NCBI GenBank assembly: GCA_002255905.1 | Contig: NKIN01000003.1 | Coordinates: forward strand, 409,925 to 473,924 | DNA length: 64,000 nucleotides | Reading direction: 5' to 3' | DNA from: Burkholderiales bacterium PBB1 | GTDB lineage: Bacteria > Pseudomonadota > Gammaproteobacteria > Burkholderiales > Burkholderiaceae_C | Shown here: piece after piece, positions 8,997-17,460 of the stretch | How positions within the stretch are numbered: position 1 is the first letter of the stretch | How the letters are laid out: each line of letters starts with the position of its first letter | Notes under the pieces: model-generated | What the model was told of the DNA's origin: nothing | Databases searched by the model: none | What the model saw: the letters and a program-made list of their open reading frames with translations, nothing else | Position numbers and translations under genes: made by a program

Positions 8997-10267
8997 GCGC
9001 GCTGTTGACACTGGCCTGGCGCAGTGCCTGGAACCGCCGGGCGACGCTGTCGCTGGTGCTGTTGTCGGTCGCGCTGTCGACTTTCCTGCTGCTCGGCTTC
9101 GAGCAGGTGCGTACCGATGTGCGCGAGAACTTCTCGCAGTCGGTCAGCGGCACCGATCTCGTCGTCGGTGCGCGTACCGGCTCGGTTCAATTGATGCTGT
9201 ATGCGGTGTTCCGTGTGGGCAGTGCGACCAACAACATCCGCATGAGCAGCGTCGAGGCCATCGCGAAGCACCGCGCGGTGGCGTGGGTGGTGCCGCTGTC
9301 GCTGGGCGATACGCACAGAGGCTATGCGGTGCTCGGCACCACGGCCGATTACTTCAATCGCTTTCTGTACGGTGACCGCGAGCCGCTGGTTCTGGCGCAA
9401 GGCCGTGCGTTTGCCGATGGCATCGACGGCTTGTATGGCGCGGTGCTGGGTGCCGAGGTCGCCGATGCGCTTGGCTACCGGCTCGGGAGCAAGCTCACGC
9501 TGACGCACGGTGCAGGTGGCCTGCCCGGTGCCGAGCATGCCGACAAACCGTTCACCGTGGTCGGCATCCTGGCGCGCACCGGCACGCCAGTGGATCGCAC
9601 GGTGCACATCAGCCTGCAGTCGATGGAGGCGATCCACATCGACTGGGTCGGTGGTGCGCCGATGCCCGGTGTGTCGATCGCGCCCGACCAGGCGCGCAAG
9701 TTCGATCTGACACCGAAGGTGGTGACCGCAGCGCTGGTGGGCCTGAAAGGCCGGGCGGCGGTGTTCAATGTGCAACGCTTCGTGGCCGACTATGCCGACG
9801 AGCCCTTGATGGCGGTGCTGCCCGGCGTGGCGCTCGACGAACTCTGGGATGTGGTCGGCGTGGGTGAAAAAGCGCTGATCGGCATGTCGGCGATGGTGGG
9901 CGTGGTCAGCCTGGCAGGTCTGGTCGCGGTGGTGATGGCCGGTCTGAACGAACGGCGCCGTGAGCTGGCGGTGCTGCGCGCGGTGGGCGCCGCGCCACGC
10001 CATGTGCTGTTGTTGCTCGCCGGTGAAGGGCTGCTGATCACACTGTGTGGCGCGCTGCTGGGGGTGCTGAGCACCGGTCTCTTCATCGCACTGGCGGCGC
10101 CCTGGGTGCAGGCGCACTACGGCGTCAACCTGAAACTTTCCGCGCCCAGCGCTGCTCAATGGAGCCTGTTCGCGGCTGTGGTGGTGGCCGGAGCGGTGGC
10201 CAGCCTGATCCCGGCCTGGCGCGCGTATCGATGGTCCCTGGCCGATGGCCTGTCCCCGAGGGTGTGA
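8993..10267 (+). CDS. ABC transporter permease (FtsX/MacB type)
   Basis: The 424-residue inner-membrane permease has one N-terminal transmembrane helix (about 15-35), a large periplasmic MacB-PCD-like domain, and three C-terminal helices separated by the NERRRELAVLRAVGA coupling region (about 315-330). That is the FtsX/LolC/MacB topology. Such permeases act as mechanotransmission devices moving lipoproteins, peptides or envelope factors. The ATG at 8993 overlaps the ATPase stop codon. The adjacent DUF3299 gene starts 2 bp after this stop, so the three form one operon. The cargo is unknown. Confidence 0.9.
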   Translation: MSALLTLAWRSAWNRRATLSLVLLSVALSTFLLLGFEQVRTDVRENFSQSVSGTDLVVGARTGSVQLMLYAVFRVGSATNNIRMSSVEAIAKHRAVAWVVPLSLGDTHRGYAVLGTTADYFNRFLYGDREPLVLAQGRAFADGIDGLYGAVLGAEVADALGYRLGSKLTLTHGAGGLPGAEHADKPFTVVGILARTGTPVDRTVHISLQSMEAIHIDWVGGAPMPGVSIAPDQARKFDLTPKVVTAALVGLKGRAAVFNVQRFVADYADEPLMAVLPGVALDELWDVVGVGEKALIGMSAMVGVVSLAGLVAVVMAGLNERRRELAVLRAVGAAPRHVLLLLAGEGLLITLCGALLGVLSTGLFIALAAPWVQAHYGVNLKLSAPSAAQWSLFAAVVVAGAVASLIPAWRAYRWSLADGLSPRV

Positions 10268-10269
10268 AG

Positions 10270-10875
10270 ATGAAGATCGAACGGCGTGCAATGTGGTCGG
10301 CCATGGGTGCACTGGGCATCGGCCTGTGTGTCCTCGTTCCCTCCGCGGGTGCGGCCGCCACCTCGGCGAGCCAGCCGATCGGCGGCAGCGGTGTCAGCCA
10401 GCCGGTGGCAGCCGGCACGTTTCGCGAGATCAAGTGGGACGATCTGGTGCCCAAGGACTGGGATCCGCTCAAGCAGTTCAAGAGCATCAACTTCAGCCTG
10501 ATGAACGACAGCGATCCACGGGCCAACGAGATGCTCAAGCGCATGCGCGAGACCTGGGACAACGCGCCGACCAACAACGACATGGACGGCGCCTCGGTGC
10601 GCATCCCGGGCTACCTGGTGCCGCTGGAAGAAACCAAGGCGGGTTTGAAGGAGTTTCTGCTTGTGCCGTATTTCGGCGCCTGCATCCACACGCCGCCACC
10701 GCCTGCCAACCAGATCATCTACGTGAAGGCAGAGAAGCCGCCGAAGGGCTTCCACTCGATGGACACGGTGTGGGTCAGCGGTACGCTGAAAACGCTGCGC
10801 AGTGACAGCTACATGGGCGCCAGCGGTTATCGCATGGACGCGATGGTGGTCGAGCGCTACGTCGACCCCAAGTGA
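10270..10875 (+). CDS. DUF3299 exported protein of the ABC operon
   Basis: The 201-residue protein has a Sec signal peptide (about residues 8-30, ending GAAA). After it comes a DUF3299 domain with FREIKWDDLVPKDWDP, the hydrophobic core MDGASVRIPGYLVPLE, and the hallmark LVPYFGACIHTPPPPANQ with one conserved Cys and His. The domain is periplasmic, and its partner is likely the ABC permease encoded directly upstream. In Pseudomonas the equivalent gene belongs to a zinc-starvation operon that also encodes a DUF2796 protein, which is absent here. A metal-chaperone or envelope-maintenance role is an inference. The ATG was chosen because it begins the signal peptide and sits 2 bp after the permease stop. 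Confidence 0.85.
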   Translation: MKIERRAMWSAMGALGIGLCVLVPSAGAAATSASQPIGGSGVSQPVAAGTFREIKWDDLVPKDWDPLKQFKSINFSLMNDSDPRANEMLKRMRETWDNAPTNNDMDGASVRIPGYLVPLEETKAGLKEFLLVPYFGACIHTPPPPANQIIYVKAEKPPKGFHSMDTVWVSGTLKTLRSDSYMGASGYRMDAMVVERYVDPK

Positions 10876-10886
10876 AGCTCCGCAGT

Positions 10887-11933
10887 TCAGGCGTGGGTGA
10901 CGACGCGGTCCCGTCCGCTGTTCTTGGCGGCGTACAGCGCCGCATCGGCACGTGAAATCAGCGACGTGGCGTCGTCGTCCGGCTTCATCGCGGTGACGCC
11001 GCCCGAGATGGTCACGGTCAGCAGCACCTCTTGCGTCGTGCGGTTGCGGATCTTCATCGCCTTGGTCCGGCTGCGCACCGCTTCGGCCAACTGAACCGAC
11101 TTGTCGAGCGAGGTCTGGGGCAACAGCAGCGCGAACTCCTCACCGCCATAGCGCGCCGCAGCGTGGTTCGCGTCGGTCACTGCGGTGCGCAGGATCTCAC
11201 CCACAGCCTGGAGTACACGGTCACCCATCAGGTGGCCATGGGTGTCGTTGACCTTCTTGAAGTGATCGATGTCCAGCATCACCAGGCAGTGGCTGTGACC
11301 GTCGGCGGCTTGTTGCGACAACAGGGATTCGATCTTCCGTTCAAAGCCACGACGGTTCAGGATCCCCGTCATCGGGCACAACAGTGCTTCGCTGGTAGCG
11401 CGATCCAGATCGCTGCGCAGTCTGTTGATTTCTTCCTGGCTGGTCGAGACCTTTTGCTGCAATGCCTCGACCGAGCTCTTCATTTCGGCAGTGCCCGCGA
11501 TCACTTCTGTCAGGCGAGGGCGAAGCAGTTCAACGTCGCGAGATGCAAGCGCCTGATTCAGCCCGGTGAGTTGATCGCCGAACGCCCCGGCCTTATCGCC
11601 AGTCTGTGATGCCGTTTGAGCAACGCTGGCCAGCAGACGCTCCATCTCACCGCTGATCCGTGCCATCACTGCTTCATCGGCCGGTGCGATGTGCTTCTGG
11701 TACAGGGTGATGACCACGCTGTCATCCATTCCCTTGCCGCCAGCGAGCATCTCGTCCATCGCTGCGGTCAGCGCGGGGTTGATGCCAGCCACGTACTCGT
11801 ACCAGAGCGTGAAGGTCACGGGATTGAACGCGGCTTCGTGTTTCCCCATGTGTCCCAAAGCCAAGCGAAGCAACTCTGCGGTTCGGTCTTTCGGTTCTGA
11901 ATACCTCACGGGACAGCTTTCAATGACGGACAC
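10887..11933 (-). CDS. Diguanylate cyclase (GGDEF domain)
   Basis: The 348-residue soluble protein makes cyclic di-GMP from two GTP. The C-terminal GGDEF domain (about 182-348) has the metal-binding MLDIDHFKKVND (D221, D223) and the signature GGEEF (263-267), so it should be active. The RxxD inhibitory site expected five residues before the signature is absent (DANH instead). The N-terminal half has no recognised sensor. It is helical, with a likely coiled coil at about 150-180, and resembles the N-terminus of DgcA-type proteins of betaproteobacteria. The annotated start is GTG at 11933; GTG at 11909 is equally possible and fits the predicted promoter better. Confidence 0.9.
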   Translation of the reverse strand: MSVIESCPVRYSEPKDRTAELLRLALGHMGKHEAAFNPVTFTLWYEYVAGINPALTAAMDEMLAGGKGMDDSVVITLYQKHIAPADEAVMARISGEMERLLASVAQTASQTGDKAGAFGDQLTGLNQALASRDVELLRPRLTEVIAGTAEMKSSVEALQQKVSTSQEEINRLRSDLDRATSEALLCPMTGILNRRGFERKIESLLSQQAADGHSHCLVMLDIDHFKKVNDTHGHLMGDRVLQAVGEILRTAVTDANHAAARYGGEEFALLLPQTSLDKSVQLAEAVRSRTKAMKIRNRTTQEVLLTVTISGGVTAMKPDDDATSLISRADAALYAAKNSGRDRVVTHA

Positions 11934-11945
11934 ACAGGTGAAAAA

Positions 11946-11973
11946 ATTCTACGGTCAATTTTTTTCAATGCAA
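11946..11973 (-). promoter_or_regulatory. Predicted sigma-70 promoter of the diguanylate cyclase gene
   Basis: On the minus strand, TTGCAT (11968-11973) and TAGAAT (11946-11951) are separated by 16 bp in a notably A/T-rich stretch. Transcription would start near 11939, only about 6 nt before the GTG at 11933. That favours either an almost leaderless message or the downstream GTG at 11909. Confidence 0.45.
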
Positions 11974-12078
11974 TAGCGAGGGGCACGTCGCCACTGCGCC
12001 GCAGGGGCCCGGAGTCAGACGCCAGCGCGGTAGGACACTGGCACCACGCTCTGCGGCATGCGCGCTGACAATCTGCTC

Positions 12079-12513
12079 ATGTTCACACCTTCTCAGCACG
12101 ATGTGCGCCGATTTTTTTGCGAAGCACATGCCAAGTTTCGCGCGGGCATGCCCATGACTGCGCTGGAGATGGTCGCTGCAGACTGGATCGGCTTGCATCC
12201 GGAATACCACGCAGCGCTGGCCGATGTCGATCAGGCGCTGGCCGCTGTCTACGATGTAGATGCGGGTCGAGCCAATCCGTTCCTGCACCTGTCGATGCAC
12301 CTGTCGATCAGCGAGCAGTTCTCGATTGATCAGCCGCGCGGCATCAAGCAGGCCGTTGAGTTGCTGGCCGCTCGCCGAGGCTCGCTGCACGACGCGCATC
12401 ATGAGGTGATGGAGTGCCTGGGCGAGATGATGTGGACCTCGCAGCGCAGCGGTCTGCCACCGGATGGCGGGCAGTACATCGAGGCCGTCAGACGCCGAGC
12501 GACCCGCGACTGA
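12079..12513 (+). CDS. DUF1841 family protein
   Basis: The 144-residue protein starts MFTPSQHDVRRFFCEAHAKF, the usual opening of DUF1841, and keeps the family's ENPFLHLSMHLSISEQ-like core (here ANPFLHLSMHLSISEQ) and DAHHEVMECLGEMMW near the C-terminus. DUF1841 is widespread in beta- and gammaproteobacteria and has no known function. The His- and Glu-rich core suggests metal binding, but that is an inference. The ATG at 12079 was preferred over one seven codons upstream because it fits the family start. The gene stands alone on this strand and is followed by a strong hairpin. Confidence 0.85.
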   Translation: MFTPSQHDVRRFFCEAHAKFRAGMPMTALEMVAADWIGLHPEYHAALADVDQALAAVYDVDAGRANPFLHLSMHLSISEQFSIDQPRGIKQAVELLAARRGSLHDAHHEVMECLGEMMWTSQRSGLPPDGGQYIEAVRRRATRD

Positions 12514-12563
12514 ACGGCGGTTGACCCGAGTGCAGCGGTCGCGCCGTGCTCTGCGAATTCGCC

Positions 12564-12595
12564 CACCCGACCCCCGTGAATGAGGGGGTCGGGTG
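12564..12595. terminator. Perfect 12-bp inverted repeat, probable terminator after DUF1841
   Basis: CACCCGACCCCC (12564-12575) and GGGGGTCGGGTG (12584-12595) form a perfect 12-bp GC-rich stem with an 8-nt loop, 51 bp after the DUF1841 stop. No T-tract follows on either strand, so it may act as an mRNA-stabilising or Rho-assisted end rather than a classic intrinsic terminator. Confidence 0.5.
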
Positions 12596-12713
12596 TTGCG
12601 CTGAAAGCAACACATGTCGCTGTCAGGCCATCACCGGCGCGGTGCCCGGTGGGGTGCCCGGGCGTCCTGCGTTCAGTCGCGCTTCAGCAGTGCCGATCTA
12701 ACATCGAAGGTGA

Positions 12714-13403
12714 ATGAACCTTCGACCCATGACCGCGGGGCGTGACGCCACCTGGATTGCACTCGGCTTGCTGGCCTTGCTGGCGTGGGATGCATCCAGT
12801 CTCGACATGACGGTCGAGCGCTGGTTTGGCAACGCGCAGGGCTTCAGCTTGAAGAGCCATTGGCTCTTCTCGCAGGTGTTCCACGAAGGCGGGCGCTGGG
12901 TCAGTGCGGCGGCCATCGTCGTCGTCCTGATCCACGCGTTCAGGCCGTGGGGCTTTGCGGGCGCGATGAACCGGGCCACACGCATCTGGTGGCTGGCTGT
13001 CACGGTCATCTGTCTGTTGCTGATTCCCACCCTCAAGCAGCTCAGTGCGACCAGCTGTCCCTGGGATCTGGCCGAGTTCGGCCGCACGGCCCGGCATGTG
13101 TCGCACTGGGCTTTCGGCGTGAACGACGGCGGGCCTGGCCGCTGCTTTCCGTCGGGCCATGCATCAGCAGCCTTCAGCCTTTTCGCGGGCTGGTTCGCAC
13201 TGCGCCGCACTGCACCTCGTGCTGCCCGCTACTGGCTGGGCGGCGTGTGGTTCTTCGGCATGCTGTTCAGCGTCGCGCAGAGCATGCGCGGTGCGCATTT
13301 CCCGAGTCATTCGATGTGGACGGCCTGGGTGTGTTTCTCGACCAGTGCACTGCTGTGGCACGCCGCGCAACCGCTGCTCAGGCCATCAGACACCAGTCGC
13401 TGA
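12714..13403 (+). CDS. PAP2-family membrane phosphatase
   Basis: The 229-residue membrane protein carries the three PAP2 motifs in order: KQLSATSCPWD, RCFPSGHASAA (PSGH, about 142-145), and SMRGAHFPSHSMW with the catalytic histidine. It has about five or six transmembrane segments. PAP2 enzymes of this size dephosphorylate undecaprenyl pyrophosphate, lipid A or phosphatidylglycerol phosphate at the outer face of the inner membrane; the substrate is not decided by the sequence. The ATG at 12714 has GAAGG just upstream. It converges with panC, leaving 22 bp between the stops. Confidence 0.87.
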   Translation: MNLRPMTAGRDATWIALGLLALLAWDASSLDMTVERWFGNAQGFSLKSHWLFSQVFHEGGRWVSAAAIVVVLIHAFRPWGFAGAMNRATRIWWLAVTVICLLLIPTLKQLSATSCPWDLAEFGRTARHVSHWAFGVNDGGPGRCFPSGHASAAFSLFAGWFALRRTAPRAARYWLGGVWFFGMLFSVAQSMRGAHFPSHSMWTAWVCFSTSALLWHAAQPLLRPSDTSR

Positions 13404-13425
13404 CGCGTGCGGTCCGGGCGGTGAT

Positions 13426-14268
13426 TCAGACGTGGAATTCGATGTTGTCGATCAGGCGCGTGGCACCAAGCCGTGCGGCGCCGAGTGCCACCCACGCGCC
13501 TGCGCGGTCGTCGTCGCCGTTGGGTGAGCCCAGGTCGCACTGGCGGCGCACTGTCAGGTAGTCGGGTTGCCAGCCGCGGGCTGCCAGTGCCGCCAGCGCC
13601 TGCGTTTCCAGCAATTCCAGTGGCGCCACACCGTCGCCGAAGCGCTGGGCCAACGCACCCAGCGCCTGCGACAGCTCGATGGCCTGCGTGCGCTCGCCAG
13701 CGCTCAGGTAGCCGTTGCGAGACGACAGCGCCAGGCCATCGTCAGCGCGCGAGGTCTCGGCCGCTTCGATGACGATGGGCAGGGCGAACTGCCGCGTCAT
13801 CCTGCGGATCACCAGCAACTGCTGGTAGTCCTTCTTGCCGAACAAGGCGATTCGCGGCTGCACGGCGTTGAACAGCTTCATGACGACGGTGCTGACGCCG
13901 GTGAAAAAACCTGGCCGGAAGTGGCCCTCGAGGATGTCGGCCAGCGCTGGATCGGGGAGCACCTTGAACGTCTGTGGCTCGGGGTAGAGCTCGTGCTCGT
14001 CGGGTGCGAACACGATGTTGCAGCCGGCCGGCTGCAGCAGCTGGCAGTCGCGTTCCAGCGTGCGAGGGTAGCGATCGAAATCCTCGTGGGGTGCGAACTG
14101 CAGCCGGTTGACGAAGATGCTGACGACGACCGGCAGGCCGTGCAATGCCGCCTGCCGCACCAGTGCGAGATGCCCATCGTGCAGGTTGCCCATGGTCGGG
14201 ACGAAGGCGCAGGCGCCGGGCACCGGCAGTGCAGCACGCAGCGCGGCGATGGTGTGCACGACCAGCAT
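13426..14268 (-). CDS. panC: Pantoate-beta-alanine ligase (pantothenate synthetase)
   Basis: PanC joins pantoate and beta-alanine with ATP to give pantothenate, the last step to vitamin B5. The 280-residue protein has the nucleotide-binding [16 protein letters not shown] (HxGH-type, about 23-38), [13 protein letters not shown], the FGKKDYQQL motif and the [10 protein letters not shown] loop (KMSKS equivalent). Length is normal. It lies 14 bp after panB, in the same operon and in the usual panB-panC order. Confidence 0.96.
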   Translation of the reverse strand: MLVVHTIAALRAALPVPGACAFVPTMGNLHDGHLALVRQAALHGLPVVVSIFVNRLQFAPHEDFDRYPRTLERDCQLLQPAGCNIVFAPDEHELYPEPQTFKVLPDPALADILEGHFRPGFFTGVSTVVMKLFNAVQPRIALFGKKDYQQLLVIRRMTRQFALPIVIEAAETSRADDGLALSSRNGYLSAGERTQAIELSQALGALAQRFGDGVAPLELLETQALAALAARGWQPDYLTVRRQCDLGSPNGDDDRAGAWVALGAARLGATRLIDNIEFHV

Positions 14269-14282
14269 GGTGTGGTGTCGGC

Positions 14283-15122
14283 TCAGAGGTAGCCGTGCAG
14301 CGCCGGGTCGGGAAAGCGGCGTGCCTTCACGTCGGCAACGTAGGTGCTGATCGCCGCATCGATCGAGGCCGAACCTTGCATGAAGTCGCGCACGAAGCGC
14401 GGCTGCTTGCCGTGTCCCAGGCCCAGCATGTCGTGCAGCACCAAGACCTGGCCTGAGCAGTCGGCACCGGCGCCGATGCCGATGGTCGGAATCGGCAGGC
14501 TCGCAGTGATGCTGGCAGCCACCGCGGAGGGCATGAGCTCCAGCACCAGCATGGCGGCACCGGCGTCGGCCAGCTGCTGCGCATGGCGCAGCAGTGTCGC
14601 GGCCGAGGCCTCGTCGCGGCCCTGGATGCGATAACCACCCAGCGCATGCACCGACTGCGGTGTCAGCCCCAGGTGTGCGCAGACCGGGATGCCGCGCTGG
14701 GTCAGGAAGTGCACCGTCTCCGGCGTCCAGCCACCACCTTCGAGCTTGACCATGTGCGCACCGGCCTGCATCAGCACCGTGGCGCTGGCCAGCGCCTGTG
14801 CCGGCGACTGCTGGTAGCTGCCGAAGGGCAGGTCGCCGATGATCCAGGCGCTGCGGTTGCCCTGCGCCACACAGCGCACGTGGTATGCCGTGTCAGCCAG
14901 CGTCACCGGCAAGGTGCTGCTCAGGCCCTGCAACACCATGCCGAAGGAGTCGCCGATCAACAGGCAGTCGACGCCGGCGCGGTCCAGCACACGGGCGAAT
15001 GCGGCGTCGTAGCAGGTCAGCACGCTGATGGGCTCGCCCGCCGCGTGCATCTCGCGCAGCCGGTGCAGCGTGATCGGCTTGCGCCCAGCCGGTGCGGTAT
15101 CAGGAGACGGGTGCACGCTCAT
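14283..15122 (-). CDS. panB: 3-methyl-2-oxobutanoate hydroxymethyltransferase
   Basis: PanB transfers a hydroxymethyl group from methylene-tetrahydrofolate to alpha-ketoisovalerate, the first step toward pantoate. The 279-residue TIM-barrel protein shows [28 protein letters not shown] (metal-binding Asp), [21 protein letters not shown] and [17 protein letters not shown]. It is preceded by bioB and followed by panC on the same strand with gaps of about 10-15 bp, so the three coenzyme genes are likely co-transcribed. Confidence 0.96.
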   Translation of the reverse strand: MSVHPSPDTAPAGRKPITLHRLREMHAAGEPISVLTCYDAAFARVLDRAGVDCLLIGDSFGMVLQGLSSTLPVTLADTAYHVRCVAQGNRSAWIIGDLPFGSYQQSPAQALASATVLMQAGAHMVKLEGGGWTPETVHFLTQRGIPVCAHLGLTPQSVHALGGYRIQGRDEASAATLLRHAQQLADAGAAMLVLELMPSAVAASITASLPIPTIGIGAGADCSGQVLVLHDMLGLGHGKQPRFVRDFMQGSASIDAAISTYVADVKARRFPDPALHGYL

Positions 15123-15132
15123 GGCGTTGTGC

Positions 15133-16143
15133 TCAAGCGGCCCTCATGCCCAAGGATTCCAGCAGCGCCTGATCGGCCGTCACATCCGGATTGCCAGTCA
15201 CCAGCAGCTTGTCGCCGTAGAAGATCGAGTTGGCCCCGGCCACGAAGCACAGCGCTTGCACCGCATCGCCCAGCGCTTGTCGGCCAGCCGACAGGCGCAC
15301 GCGAGTGCGCGGCATCGTGATGCGCGCCGCGGCGATCGTGCGCACGAACTCGAACGGATCGAGCGGGGACTGTTCTGCCAGCGGCGTGCCGGCCACCGGC
15401 ACCAGGTGGTTGATCGGTACCGACTCGGGATAGGGCTCCATGTTGGCCAGCTCGGCGATCAGTGCGGCGCGCTGCGTACGCGATTCACCCATGCCGACGA
15501 TGCCGCCGCAGCACACCTTGACGCCTGCGCCACGCACGCGTTGCAGCGTGTCGATGCGGTCCTCGAATTGACGCGTCTGCACGATGTCCGCGTACTTGTC
15601 TGGCGCGGTGTCGATGTTGTGGTTGTAGTAATCGAGGCCGGCGTCACGCAGCGCTTCGGCGTGGCCGTCGCCCAGCATGCCCAGAGTCGCGCAGGTTTCC
15701 AGACCCAGGTCCTTCACCGCGCTGATCAATTGGGCGACCTTCTCGATGTCACGGTCCTTCGGGCCGCGCCAGGCAGCACCCATGCAAAAGCGGGTGGCAC
15801 CGGCCGCCTGCGCTGCCCGCGCAGCGGCCAGCACGTCGTCGACCTTCATCAGCGCGGTCGCCTCGACGCCGGTGTCGTAGGCCGCCGACTGCGGGCAGTA
15901 CGAACAGTTTTCCGCGCAACCGCCCGTCTTGATCGACAGCAGCGTGGACAGCTGCACCTCGGACGGGTCGAAGTTCGCGCGGTGCACGGTCTGCGCCTGG
16001 TACAGCAGCTCGGTGAAGGGCAGTGCAAACAACGCTTCGATCTGCTCGACCTGCCAGCGTGGCGCGTCGGTGCGCGTTGCCTGGCCCGCGGCAGCGGGGC
16101 GTACGAGTTGGATGGGCGCTGATTGGATGGAGGCTGTGGACAT
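15133..16143 (-). CDS. bioB: Biotin synthase
   Basis: This 336-residue radical-SAM enzyme inserts sulfur into dethiobiotin. The radical cluster motif CAENCSYC gives C76, C80 and C83, followed by [24 protein letters not shown] and YYNHNIDT. Further conserved cysteines and an RVRLSAGR motif hold the auxiliary 2Fe-2S cluster. It sits 10 bp upstream of panB. Pairing of bioB with pan genes groups vitamin biosynthesis; no other bio genes are in the window, so the earlier pathway lies elsewhere. Confidence 0.97.
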   Translation of the reverse strand: MSTASIQSAPIQLVRPAAAGQATRTDAPRWQVEQIEALFALPFTELLYQAQTVHRANFDPSEVQLSTLLSIKTGGCAENCSYCPQSAAYDTGVEATALMKVDDVLAAARAAQAAGATRFCMGAAWRGPKDRDIEKVAQLISAVKDLGLETCATLGMLGDGHAEALRDAGLDYYNHNIDTAPDKYADIVQTRQFEDRIDTLQRVRGAGVKVCCGGIVGMGESRTQRAALIAELANMEPYPESVPINHLVPVAGTPLAEQSPLDPFEFVRTIAAARITMPRTRVRLSAGRQALGDAVQALCFVAGANSIFYGDKLLVTGNPDVTADQALLESLGMRAA

Positions 16144-16209
16144 GGTCAGATCTCGCTGGGATGCGGACGCAATGATGCGTCGGATCGGAAGGAAAGGGGT
16201 TGTTCGCTG

Positions 16210-17082
16210 TCAAACGGCCTGGTAGGCCAACCGCACGTAGATCGGAGCGTAGGCCTCGGCCTGGGTGATCTCCAGCAGGCATTCGCGCGCCAGTTCGAGC
16301 ATCGCGATGAACGTGACGACCAGCACCGGCTGGCCGCGGGTCACGTCGAACAGTTCATGGAATTCGACGAACTTTCGGCCCTGCAGGGCTCGCAGCACGA
16401 TGCTCATGTGTTCACGCACACTGAGTTGTTCACGGTTGATGGTGTGGTGCTGGTTCAAGCGGGCCCGCTTCATCACGTCGGCCCAGGCTGCCTGCAACTC
16501 CTCGGGGGCGACGTCGGGGAAGCGGGGCACCAGCGACTGTTCGATGTGCACCTGCGCGCGCAGGAAATCGCGGCCGATGACCGGCATGGCATCCAGGCGG
16601 GCTGCGGCCAGCTTCATCTGTTCGTACTCGACCAGCCGGCGCACCAGCTCGGCGCGCGGGTCCTCTGGCTCGGAGCCATCGGCGCTCTTCTTCGGCGGCA
16701 GCAGCATGCGCGACTTGATCTCGATCAGCATCGCGGCCATCAACAGGTATTCGCTGGCGAGCTCAAGGTTGGTCTTGCGAATCTGCTCGACGTAGGCGAG
16801 GTACTGGCGTGTCACATCGGCCAGCGGGATGTCGAGGATGTTGAAGTTCTGCCGACGGATCAGGTACAGCAGCAAGTCGAGTGGGCCCTCGAAGGCTTCG
16901 AGGAACAGCCGCAACGCGTCCGGCGGGATGTACAGATCGTGGGGTAACTTGAACAGCGGTTCGCCATACAGCCGCGCCACCGCCACGCTGTCGACCGCCA
17001 ACGGCGGTGCCTCCGCCGCCCCGTCGGCCATCAGGGCATGCAGTTCGGGGGGCTCCATCAGCGCGGGGCCAGGCAGGTTCAT
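16210..17082 (-). CDS. scpA: Segregation and condensation protein A
   Basis: ScpA is the kleisin that bridges SMC heads and recruits ScpB for chromosome compaction. The 290-residue protein has the SMC-head-binding N-terminal part with FEGPLDLLLYLIRRQNFNILDIPL (starting about residue 69), ELASEYLLMAAMLIEIKSRMLLP, and a C-terminal winged-helix region including FHELFDVTRGQPVLVVTF. The first 60 residues are variable and the exact start is uncertain; the ATG at 17082 is the longest sensible choice. scpB is not adjacent. DUF3460 lies 28 bp upstream on the same strand. Confidence 0.93.
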   Translation of the reverse strand: MNLPGPALMEPPELHALMADGAAEAPPLAVDSVAVARLYGEPLFKLPHDLYIPPDALRLFLEAFEGPLDLLLYLIRRQNFNILDIPLADVTRQYLAYVEQIRKTNLELASEYLLMAAMLIEIKSRMLLPPKKSADGSEPEDPRAELVRRLVEYEQMKLAAARLDAMPVIGRDFLRAQVHIEQSLVPRFPDVAPEELQAAWADVMKRARLNQHHTINREQLSVREHMSIVLRALQGRKFVEFHELFDVTRGQPVLVVTFIAMLELARECLLEITQAEAYAPIYVRLAYQAV

Positions 17083-17110
17083 GGGCGAGAGGTTGCCTGC
17101 TTACCGCGCC

Positions 17111-17314
17111 TCACTTCGGCCCGGTCTGGTAAACATAAGGCTTCTGCGGCACACGCGATTCAGCCGCGTCGGCCTGGGCGTCGCGGTCCACCCGCTTGTC
17201 CCACAGCAGGGCGCGTCCGGCACGCTGCTCGCTTTCAAGTGTGGGCTTCTGAGCCTTCAGCGATTCGATGAAGGTGGTCACGTCCGACTTGTAGGGCTTC
17301 CAGAACAGTGGCAT
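17111..17314 (-). CDS. DUF3460 family small protein
   Basis: The 67-residue protein begins with a run of DUF3460-type residues (FWKPYKSDVTTFI), continues with LESEQRAGRALLWDK, and ends VPQKPYVYQ. This is the complete pattern of a short family found almost only in betaproteobacteria. No function is known. There is no signal peptide or membrane segment. It precedes scpA and probably shares its transcript, an association common in Burkholderiales. Confidence 0.85.
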   Translation of the reverse strand: MPLFWKPYKSDVTTFIESLKAQKPTLESEQRAGRALLWDKRVDRDAQADAAESRVPQKPYVYQTGPK

Positions 17315-17460
17315 GGCGTGGCAAGGCGCGAAGCAAACGGGAAAACCCGGAGTTTACCGGGGCATGCGCCCAGGAGGCAGGGGGTCCCGTTGTTGCAACC
17401 CGGCGTTTCCCTGAACGTCAATTCATCAAATCAGCCGGGGGTGACTGTCACCATCGCGTC

